A stretch of DNA of 64,000 nt from Solenopsis invicta. Its lineage: Eukaryota > Arthropoda > Insecta > Hymenoptera > Formicidae. The notes below the pieces were generated by a model that was not told the origin of the DNA, made no database searches, and worked only from the letters and a program-made list of their open reading frames with translations. Each line of letters opens with the position of its first letter. Within the stretch, counting starts at the first letter, position 1. Positions 46,101 through 55,071 of this stretch are shown here, one piece after another. The position numbers and the translations under genes were made by a program. Location: assembly GCF_016802725.1 (NCBI RefSeq), contig NC_052678.1, positions 6,874,001 through 6,938,000 on the forward strand, written 5' to 3'.

Positions 46101-49100
46101 GGCTATCAGAACACAGAGATATTGGAGAAATTCGGAAAAAAACAAATTTTACTCTAAAATTTCGAACCTTGACTGATATTACTCTTTCGTCTTGCACTTT
46201 AGAGATTCGATCTATTATGATAAAAGTTAGAACTCTTCTGGGGGCTATAAAAACACAGAGATATTTGAGAAATTCGCGAATAAGTTATACTCAAAAATTT
46301 CGTACTTTGATTGATATAACACTTTCGTTTTTCACTTTAACGATTTGATCCATAATGATAAAAGTTAGAACTCTTCTCGGGGCTATCAGAACACAGAGAT
46401 ATTAAAGAAATTCACAAAAAAAATTTTACTCAAAAATTTTGAAATTTGACTGATATAAGTCTTCCTTTTTTCACTTCAAAAATTCGATACATCGTTATAA
46501 AAGTTACAACTCTTCTGTGGGCTATCAGAACACAGAAATATTGGAGAAATTCGGAAAAAAACCTATTTTACTCAAAAATTTCGAACTTTGACTGATATTA
46601 CTCTTTCGTCTTGCACTTTAGCGATTCGATCTATTATGATAAAAGTTAGAACTCTTCTGGGGGCTATAAAAACGCAGAGATATTTGAGAAATTCGCAAAA
46701 AATTTTACTCAAAAATTTCGTACTTTGATTGATATAACTCTTTCGTTTTTCACTTTAACGATTTCATCCATAATGATAAAAGTTAGAACTCTTCTCGGGG
46801 CTATCAGAACACAGTGATATTAAAGAAATTCACACAAAGAATTTTACTCAAAAATTTTGAAATTTGACTGATATAAGTCTTCCTTTTTTCACTTCAAAAA
46901 TTCGATACATCGTGATAAAAGTTACAACTCTTCTGTGGGCTATCACAACACAGAGATATTGGAGAAATTCGGAAAAAAACAAATTTTACTCTAAAATTTC
47001 GAACCTTGACTGATATTACTCTTTCGTCTTGCACTTTAGAGATTCGATCTATTATGATAAAAGTTAGAACTCTTCTGGGGGCTATAAAAACACAGAGATA
47101 TTTGAGAAATTCGCGAATAAGTTATACTCAAAAATTTCGTACTTTGATATAACACTTTCGTTTTTCACTTTAACGATTTGATCCATAATGATAAAAGTTA
47201 GAACTCTTCTCGGGGCTATCAGAACACAGAGATATTAAAGAAATTCACAAAAAAAATTTTACTCAAAAATTTTGAAATTTGACTGATATAAGTCTTCCTT
47301 TTTTCACTTCAAAAATTCGATACATCGTTATAAAAGTTACAACTCTTCTGTGGGCTATCAGAACACAGAAATATTGGAGAAATTCGGAAAAAAACCTATT
47401 TTACTCAAAAATTTCGAACTTTGACTGATATTACTCTTTCGTCTTGCACTTTAGCGATTCGATCTATTATGATAAAAGTTAGAACTCTTCTGGGGGCTAT
47501 AAAAACGCAGAGATATTTGAGAAATTCGCAAAAAATTTTACTCAAAAAATTCGTACTTTGATTGATATAACTCTTTCGTTTTTCACTTTAACGATTTCAT
47601 CCATAATGATAAAAGTTAGAACTCTTCTCGGGGCTATCAGAACACAGAGATATTAAAGAAATTCACACAAAGAATTTTACTCAAAAATTTTGAAATTTGA
47701 CTGATATAAGTCTTCCTTTTTTCACTTCAAAAATTCGATACATCGTGATAAAAGTTACAACTCTTCTGTGGGCTATCACAACACAGAGATATTGGAGAAA
47801 TTCGGAAAAAAACCAATTTTAATCAAAAATTTCGAACTTTGACTGATATTACTCTTTCGTCTTGCACTTTAGCGATTCGATCTATTATGATAAAAGTTAG
47901 AACTCTTCTGGGGGCTATAAAAACACAGAGATATTTGAGAAATTCGCAAAAAGTTTTACTCAAAAATTTCGTACTTTGATTGATATAACTTTTTCGTTTT
48001 TCACTTTAACGATTTGATCCATAATGATAATGGTTAGAAATCTTCTCGGGGCTATCAGAACAGAGAGATATTAAAGAAATTCACAAAAAAAATTTTACTC
48101 AAATATTTTGAAATTTGACTGATATAAGTCTTCCTTTTTTCACTTCAAAAATTCGATATATCGTGATAAAAGTTACAACTCTTCTGTGGGCTATCAGAAC
48201 ACAGAGATATTGGAGAAATTCGGAAAAAAACCATTTTTACTCAAAAATTTCGAACTTTGCCTGATATTACTCTTTCGTCTTGCACTTTAGCGATTCGATC
48301 TATTATGATAAAAGTTAGAAATCTTCTGGGGGGTATAAAAACGCAGAGATATTTGAGAAATTCGCATAAAAGTTATACACAAATATTTCGTACTTTGATT
48401 GATATAACTCTTTCGTTTTTCACTTTAACGATTTGATCCATAATGATAAAGGTTAGAAATCTTCTCGGGGCTATCAGAACAGAGAGATATTAAAGAAATT
48501 CACAAAAAAAATTTTACTCAAAAATTTTGAAATTTGACTGATATAAGTCTTCCTTTTTTCACTTCAAAAATTCGATACATCGTGATAAAAGTTACAACTC
48601 TTCTGTGGGCTATCAGAACACAGAGATATTGGAGAAATTCAGAAAAAAACCAATTTTACTCAAAAATTTCGAACTTTGACTGATATTACACTTTCGTCTT
48701 GCACTTTAGCGATTCGATCTATTATGATAAAAGTTAGAACTCTTCTGGGGGCTATAAAAACACAGAAATATTTGAGAAATTCGCAAAAAAATTTTACTCA
48801 AAAATTTCGTACTTTGATTGATATAACTTTTTCGTTTTTCACTTTAACGATTTGATCCATAATGATAAAAGTTAGAACTCTTCTCGGGGCTATCAGAACA
48901 CAGAGATATTAAAGAAATTCACAAAAAAAATTTTACTCAAAAATTTTGAAATTTGACTGATATAAGTCTTCCTTTTTTCACTTCAAAAATTCGATACAGC
49001 GTGATAAAAGTTACAACTCTTCTGTGGGCTATCAGAACACAGAGATATTGGAGAAATTCGGAAAAAAACCAATTTTACTCAAAAATTTCGAACTTTGACT

Positions 49101-50179
49101 GATATTACTCTTTCGTCTTGCACTTTAGCGATTCGATCTATTATGATAAAAGTTAGAACTCTTCTAGGGGCTATAAAAACACAGAGATATTTGAGAAATT
49201 CGCAAAAAGTTTTACTCAAAAATTTCGTACTTTCATTGATATAACTTTTTCGTTTTTCACTTTAACGATTTGATCCATAATGATAAAGGTTAGAAATCTT
49301 CTCGGGGCTATTAGAACAGAGAGATATTAAAGAAATTAACAAAAAAAATTTTACTCAAAAATTTTGAAATTTGACTGATATAAGTCTTCCTTTTTTCACT
49401 TCAAAAATTCGATACATCGTTATAAAAGTTACAACTCTTCTGTGGGCTATCAGAACACAGAATTATTGGAGAAATTCGGAAAAAAACCTATTTTACTCAA
49501 AAATTTCGAACTTTGACTGATATTACTCTTTCGTCTTGCACTTTAGCGATTCGATCTATTATGATAAAAGTTAGAACTCTTCTGGGGGCTATAAAAACGC
49601 AGAGATATTTGAGAAATTCGCAAAAAATTTTACTCAAAAAATTCGTACTTTGATTGATATAACTCTTTCGTTTTTCACTTTAACGATTTCATCCATAATG
49701 ATAAAAGTTAGAACTCTTCTCGGGGCTATCAGAACACAGAGATATTAAAGAAATTCACACAAAAAATTTTACTCAAAAATTTTGAAATTTGACTGATATA
49801 AGTCTTCCTTTTTTCACTTCAAAAATTCGATACATCGTGATAAAAGTTACAACTCTTCTGTGGGCTATCACAACACAGAGATATTGGAGAAATTCGGAAA
49901 AAAACCAATTTTAATCAAAAATTTCGAACTTTGACGGATATTACTTTTTCGTCTTGCACTTTAGCGATTCGATCTATTATTATAAAAGTTAGAACTCTTC
50001 TGGGGGCTATAAAAACACAGAGATATTTGAGAAATTCGCAAAAAGTTTTACTCAAAAATTTCGTACTTTGATTGATATAACTCTTTCGTTTTTCACTTTA
50101 ACGATTTGATCCATAATGATAAAGGTTAGAAATCTTCTCGGGGCTATCAGAACAGAGAGATATTAAAGAAATTCACAAA

Positions 50180-51530
50180 AAAAATTTTACTCAAAAATTT
50201 TGAAATTTGACTGATATAAGTCTTCCTTTTTTCACTTCAAAAATTCGATACATCGTGATAAAAGTTACAACTCTTCTGTGGGCTATCAGAACACAGAGAT
50301 ATTGGAGAAATTCGGAAAAAAACCAATTTTACTCAAAAATTTCGAACTTTGACTGATATTAGTCTTTCGAATTGCACTTTAGCGATTCGATCTTTTATGA
50401 TAAAAGTTAGAACTCTTCTGTGGGCTATAAAAACGCAGAGATATTTGAGAAATTCGCAAAAAATTTTACTCAAAAAATTCGTAATTTGATTGATATAACT
50501 CTTTCGTTTTTCACTTTAACGATTTCATCCATAATGATAAAAGTTAGAACTCTTCTCGGGGCTATCAGAACACAGAGATATTAAAGAAATTCACACAAAG
50601 AATTTTACTCAAAAATTTTGAAATTTGACTGATATAAGTCTTCCTTTTTTCACTTCAAAAATTCGATACATCGTGATAAAAGTTACAACTCTTCTGTGGG
50701 CTATCAGAACACAGAGATATTGGAGAAATTCGGAAAAAAACCAATTTTAATCAAAAATTTCGAACTTTGACGGATATTACTCTTTCGTCTTGCACTTTAG
50801 CGATTCGATCTATTATTATAAAAGTTAGAACTCTTCTGGGGGCTATAAAAACACAGAGATATTTGAGAAATTCGCAAAAAGTTTTACTCAAAAATTTCGT
50901 ACTTTGATTGATATAACTCTTTCGTTTTTCACTTTAACGATTTGATCCATAATGATAAAGGTTAGAAATCTTCTCGGGGCTATCAGAACAGAGAGATATT
51001 AAAGAAATTCACAAAAAAAATTTTACTCAAAAATTTTGAAATTTGACTGATATAAGTCTTCCTTTTTTCACTTCAAAAATTCGATACATCGTGATAAAAG
51101 TTACAACTCTTCTGTGGGCTATCAGAACACAGAGATATTGGAGAAATTCGGAAAAAAACCAATTTTACTCAAAAATTTCGAACTTTGACTGATATTAGTC
51201 TTTCGAATTGCACTTTAGCGATTCGATCTTTTATGATAAAAGTTAGAACTCTTCTGGGGGCTATAAAAACGCAGAGATATTTGAGAAATTCGCAAAAAAT
51301 TTTACTCAAAAAATTCGTAATTTGATTGATATAACTCTTTCGTTTTTCACTTTAACGATTTCATCCATAATGATAAAAGTTAGAACTCTTCTCGGGGCTA
51401 TCAGAATACAGAGATATTAAAGAAATTCACACAAAGAATTTTACTCAAAAATTTTGAAATTTGACTGATATAAGTCTTCCTTTTTTCACTTCAAAAATTC
51501 GATACATCGTGATAAAAGTTACAACTCTTC
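50180..51530 (+). repeat. Two-unit (about 837 bp) satellite block, copy 2
   Basis: Counterpart of the block near 39-40 kb. It contains 'tagtctttcgaattg' near 50,359 and 51,197, 'ctgtgggctataaaaacg' near 50,419 and 'ttttaatcaaaaat' near 50,746. It lies within 1.7 kb of the array edge. Confidence 0.6.
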
Positions 51531-51862
51531 TGTGGGCTATCAGAACACAGAGATATTGGAGAAATTCGGAAAAAAACCAATTTTAATCAAAAATTTCGAA
51601 CTTTGACGGATATTACTCTTTCGTCTTGCACTTTAGCGATTCGATCTATTATGATAAAAGTTAGAACTCTTCTGGGGGCTATAAAAACACAGAGATATTT
51701 GAGAAATTCGCAAAAAGTTTTACTCAAAAATTTCGTACTTTGATTGGTATAACTTTTTCGTTTTTCACTTTAACGATTTGATCCATTATGATAAAAGTTA
51801 GAACTCTTCTCGGGGCTATCAGAACACAGAGATATTAAAGAAATTCGCAAAAAAAATTTCTA

Positions 51863-52490
51863 CTAAAAAATTTCGAAATTTGACTGATATAAGTCTTCCC
51901 TTTTTCGGTTCAACAATTCGATACATCGTGATAAAAGTTACAACTCTTCTTGGGGCTATCAGAACACAGAAATTTTGTAGAATATGGCAAAAAAAATTTT
52001 GCTCAAATATTTCTTACTTTGTCTGATATAAGTCTTTCGTTTTTCATTTTAGTGATTCGATCCATCATGATATAGGTTAGAAATCTTCTGGGGGCTATCA
52101 AAAGACAGAAATATTGGAAAAAATCGCTAAAAAATTTTACTCGAAAATTTCGAACTTTGACTGATATAAGTCTTACGTTTTTCACTTTAGCAATTCGGTC
52201 CATTATCATAAAAGTTAGAACTCCCCGGGTGGCTATCAGAACACAGAGATATTGGAGAAATTCGCAAAAAAAATTTTACTCAAAGCTTTTAATCTTTGAC
52301 TGATATAAGTCTTTCGTTTTTCACTTTAGCGATTCGATAAATCGTGATAAAAGTTTGAACTCTTCTGGGGGTTATCAGAACGCAGAAATATTGTAGAAAT
52401 TGGCAAAAAAAATTTTACTCAAAAATTTCGAACTTTGACTGATATATGTCTTACTTTTTTCACTTTAGCGATTTGATCCATCATGATAAA
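51863..52490 (+). repeat. Diverged monomeric edge of the satellite array
   Basis: Monomers start at about 51,863, 52,003, 52,141, 52,280 and 52,419, giving lengths of 140, 138, 139 and 139 bp and a last copy cut off after about 72 bp. They differ from the A/B/C consensus at many more positions than core copies do and show no A-B-C order. The half with gataaaagtta and ggctatca stays recognisable, while the rest drifts. The array ends abruptly inside a monomer at about 52,490, where unique sequence begins. Diverged monomers at the border of a homogenised core are known from primate alpha satellite. Confidence 0.9.
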
Positions 52491-52555
52491 ATATTATCGT
52501 ATTATGTAATTGGCGATTTAGGTTTTCTCAAGTTTTCTTCAGTTAATAGTTAATT

Positions 52556-53137
52556 ATGTCTTCGTCTTGTGAAAATAAATCTGCGATAATTATTATAATG
52601 TGTAAAAAAAGACAAAATTGGGAAGAAGAGGAGACGCGTGTTTTTTTAGAATTATGCACGGAAAAACAAATATTATCAATAATGGATGGAAAAAGACATA
52701 AACATGTTGAAATTTTCCGGCTACTTGTTTCATTAGTGGAACAAAGAGGTTACAATAAAACTGCAGAGCAGATAAAGCTAAAATTAAAAAATTTAAAACT
52801 TGCATACTTTAAATGCCAAAGAGATAATAATGTTAGTGGAACTGCAACTAAACGTTGTCCATTCTATGATGAAATGGAAATATTATATGGCTGCAGCCCA
52901 AATACAGCAGCAAGCTCGTGTCATTCAGGAATCGATAATTGCATTCTATTATTGCATTCTTTCCATCAATGCCATCCAATGGGATGGCCTATTTTTCATC
53001 TTTTCCATCATTGTTATTATTGCCATCGTTGCCATCATTGTCATCCCATTTTCATCATTGCCATTATTATTACGCCATTGCCGCCACTGCCGACATTGCC
53101 ACCATTTTTATTATTGCCATCATTGCCATTTTTTTGA
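52556..53137 (+). CDS. Myb/SANT-like (trihelix, Myb_DNA-bind_4 type) domain protein; 3' end uncertain
   Basis: An open frame of 193 codons. Residues about 21-112 match the Myb/SANT-like DNA-binding domain: an opening Trp in QNWEEEET (W22), a middle helix around EQRGYNKTAEQIKLKLKNLK, and the closing FYDEMEILYG with its typical F-Y-D/E pattern. This family includes host transcription factors and the Myb-like accessory proteins of PIF/Harbinger transposons; which applies here cannot be told. An alternative start is Met15 (52,598), nearer the domain. From about residue 130 the frame enters a CATTGC/CATTTC minisatellite and gives only His/Phe/Leu/Pro-rich low-complexity residues, so the true 3' end is probably earlier, spliced, or lost. 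An overlapping frame (52,800-53,210) gives MAAAQIQQQARVIQES just after the domain, so a frameshift near 52,885 is possible. It starts 65 bp from the satellite edge. Domain call is firm; gene integrity is doubtful. Confidence 0.6.
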   Translation: MSSSCENKSAIIIIMCKKRQNWEEEETRVFLELCTEKQILSIMDGKRHKHVEIFRLLVSLVEQRGYNKTAEQIKLKLKNLKLAYFKCQRDNNVSGTATKRCPFYDEMEILYGCSPNTAASSCHSGIDNCILLLHSFHQCHPMGWPIFHLFHHCYYCHRCHHCHPIFIIAIIITPLPPLPTLPPFLLLPSLPFF

Positions 53138-53395
53138 TAACATTTCCATCATTGCATTCATTTCATTATGCGATTCTATTTCCATATTGCCATTCCATTG
53201 CCATCATTAACATCGAGAACATTGACATAATTGCCATCATTTCCACCATTGCCGTCATTGCCGTCAGGCTATATATATTGTCATTGTCATCATTTCCATT
53301 ATTGCCATTCCATTAACATCATTGCATTCATTCCAATATTTCCATCCCATTGCCATCCCATTTCCATCATTTCCACAATTGCCATCGATTAATAT
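52940..53395. repeat. CATTGC / CATTTC minisatellite
   Basis: A degenerate array built from 'cattgc', 'catttc', 'cattgt' and 'cattaa' steps, often grouped as ccattgccatcatt. It overlaps the 3' part of the Myb/SANT-domain frame. The unit contains few stop codons on the plus strand, so several frames stay open through it; these are artefacts of composition, not evidence of coding. Confidence 0.85.
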
Positions 53396-54209
53396 CGAGA
53401 AGAATTTGATTAAAATCCGTTACTTTACTGATTAACACTTTAATACCTTATATCGTATATTATTATATAATTCTTAATTAATTTTTTTTTTTGTAAAGTT
53501 TTGATTAATCTTTACGTGATATTTCGTAAAAACTGTTGAAAGGTTGTATTAAAATCAGATCAATAATCTTCACGTTTGTAAGTTAGAGAATAAAAATAAT
53601 ACTCAAGTATCCATATATTTCATTGATTATTACATTATTATCGCCGCTTGCTGCATGTCTATCACCGCGATGCTTTCTCTCTCTAACTGAAGGCCTAAAC
53701 AATTAAAGGACAATCACGTTAAAAGAGAAAGAGAGAAAGAGAGAAAGAGTGAGAGAGGGAGAGAGAGTTGCGTCAAGATTTAAAAAAATTAAAAAAGCTA
53801 TTTTTTTCAAAAGCATAATTTGAAGACATTTAAATAATAAAGAGTTATGTAAAAATAAAAAGATGGTATATTTATTCGTGGAAAGACATTTATTTCTTCT
53901 TCATCATATGATGCGATGTTAATTACAATTATTTTTTAAGTACTGCGTAAAATGAATGTTTCTTTATTAAAGAACCAAATTCTCTCTGTTACTATTAAAC
54001 ATCTTTTTTAAGTAAAAATATGATTGTGCAAAATATGGGCATAAACGTATTGATATGTATTAATATCAATGTTAATGTAAATAATTCAGACTATAATAAA
54101 TAAAAAATTACGCGAAAGTAGACGTAATTAATCATTTGTGCACATTCTCGACCCCTGTTCTGGATGCAACATACGCGTTACGCGTCAGATTTTATTTGCA
54201 GCAAAATGT
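53396..54209. other. A+T-rich spacer, no gene seen
   Basis: Low-complexity A+T-rich sequence with frequent stops in all frames. It contains a GA microsatellite (53,723-53,768), described separately. No coding exon, tRNA or recognisable mobile element was found. Confidence 0.6.
53723..53768. repeat. GA-rich (AGAGAA)n microsatellite
   Basis: A purine-only run of AGAGAA and GAGAGG steps, interrupted once by a T. A simple-sequence repeat with no further function visible. Confidence 0.9.
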
Positions 54210-54277
54210 TGTTAGCACGGACAACAACCTACATCCATTTCTCGTGAGATGGATGTGGGTTGTTGTCCGTGCTAACA
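54210..54277. repeat. Near-perfect inverted repeat, 29-bp stem and 10-nt loop
   Basis: The left arm 54,210-54,238 begins tgttagcacggacaacaacc, and the right arm 54,249-54,277 is its reverse complement apart from one position (T at 54,230). As RNA that position would be a G-U wobble, so the whole stem pairs. The loop is ttctcgtgag. GATGTG motifs (or their complement) recur around it, for example at 54,251, 54,311 and 54,345, and a second small palindrome (ctattctg/cagaatag, 54,328-54,345) follows. A foldback transposon remnant or a transcribed hairpin are both possible. Confidence 0.85.
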
Positions 54278-54327
54278 TCCACACTGTTTTTAACGGCGGG
54301 TTGCAAAATGGATGTGACACGTAGTTC

Positions 54328-54345
54328 CTATTCTGACCAGAATAG
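54328..54345. repeat. 8-bp inverted repeat with 2-bp spacer
   Basis: Arms ctattctg and cagaatag flank 'ac'. The position just right of the larger hairpin suggests both belong to one short foldback sequence. The function is unknown. Confidence 0.55.
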
Positions 54346-55071
54346 ATGTGCGTCACTAGTGTACGGGAGTTTCGAAGCGTTATAGGAAAAAGGCCGCCGT
54401 GGCCGCTCTCAGGTTCCTCTCTGATAATACTGTTTGGCTGTCTTGATTATAATCTAACTTTATTTGTATTTATTTTCATTATGTTTGAAATATAATATAC
54501 TGTTACATATTTTAATTAGAATATTAATTTGCGATCGAATTTAATATCGTTATTTATATGATAGATTTGAAGTGAATTTAGAAAACAAAGTGTTTTCTAA
54601 TTCGTCTATTTTATTCGTAAATAGAAAATATAATCCGTTTTTGCAGATAGATTATAGATTGGTTAAACTGAGGTTATGTACAATTTTTGTATTTATTGTA
54701 TTATATCGTACTACGTAGAACATAAGTTCAAAGTTTTAGAACAATTTTTTAGAAACGCATAATGAGCTAAAAAATAGAGGAAGAGTAGGGTAAGGTTAAA
54801 AAAAAAAAACAGTTTATTCCTAATGTCGCCTACACAGATTTCTGAAATTTATTTAAATCTATATGTAAATTTACTGTAGAATGTAGATGACATTAAGAAT
54901 CAAATGTTTGGAGGTTATTCATGCATACGAAAATTATCTTTATTTGCAGAAAATAGATAAATTCATGTATTAATATTTACATGATATAGAAAGCATTAGA
55001 CCCCGAGATAATTTTATTTATATCTTTAATCAATCTCTTCATAAGACAATGGAGGGAGAGCGAATTCATTG
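54346..55071. other. Spacer and 3' flank of TBL2
   Basis: Mostly A+T-rich, with a short G+C-rich patch near 54,385-54,420. It contains a candidate poly(A) signal for TBL2 at 55,013-55,018 on the minus strand. No open frame of interest was found. Confidence 0.55.
55013..55018 (-). terminator. TBL2: Candidate poly(A) signal of TBL2 (AATAAA)
   Basis: The plus strand reads tttatt, giving AATAAA on the minus strand, about 54 nt after the TBL2 stop codon. It is the nearest canonical hexamer downstream of that gene. A+T-rich sequence gives chance matches, so confidence is moderate. Confidence 0.5.

Larger units (their letters stand above)
1..51862 (+). repeat. Trimeric higher-order satellite array, about 124 copies of a 418-419 bp unit
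   Basis: The whole interval is head-to-tail copies of one unit. Copies of the landmark tcaaaaattttgaaatttg start at 1, 420, 839 and 1257, and the same spacing continues to about 51.4 kb. Each unit contains three related monomers (A, B, C) of about 140 bp. A monomers carry 'gtgggctatcag' and 'gatattgg', B monomers 'gggggctataaa' and 'gatatttg', C monomers 'cggggctatcag' and 'gatattaa'. Most units differ from each other by only a few substitutions or 1-4 base indels, while A, B and C differ much more, which is the signature of a higher-order repeat. All copies keep the same orientation, and I saw no transposon, gene or inversion inside. Base composition is roughly 70% A+T by eye. The array begins before the window, so its full size is unknown. 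A centromeric or pericentromeric role is inferred only from organisation; the family is not one I recognise. Confidence 0.97.

Noticed and set aside
1..52490. Regular repeats resembling a CRISPR array
   Set aside because: There are no unique spacers; the whole 140-bp monomer is repeated end to end, and the context is eukaryotic.
1..52490. CENP-B box in the monomer
   Set aside because: The nearest match is a bare TTCG in 'aaattcgg', without the remaining required bases of the mammalian consensus.
52939..53316. Overlapping open frames through the CATTGC repeat
   Set aside because: The repeat simply lacks stop codons in several frames; the products are low-complexity Ile/His/Ser/Phe-rich strings.
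54136..54324. 62-codon plus-strand frame
   Set aside because: It is formed largely by the hairpin arms, has no recognisable domain, and is too short to support alone.
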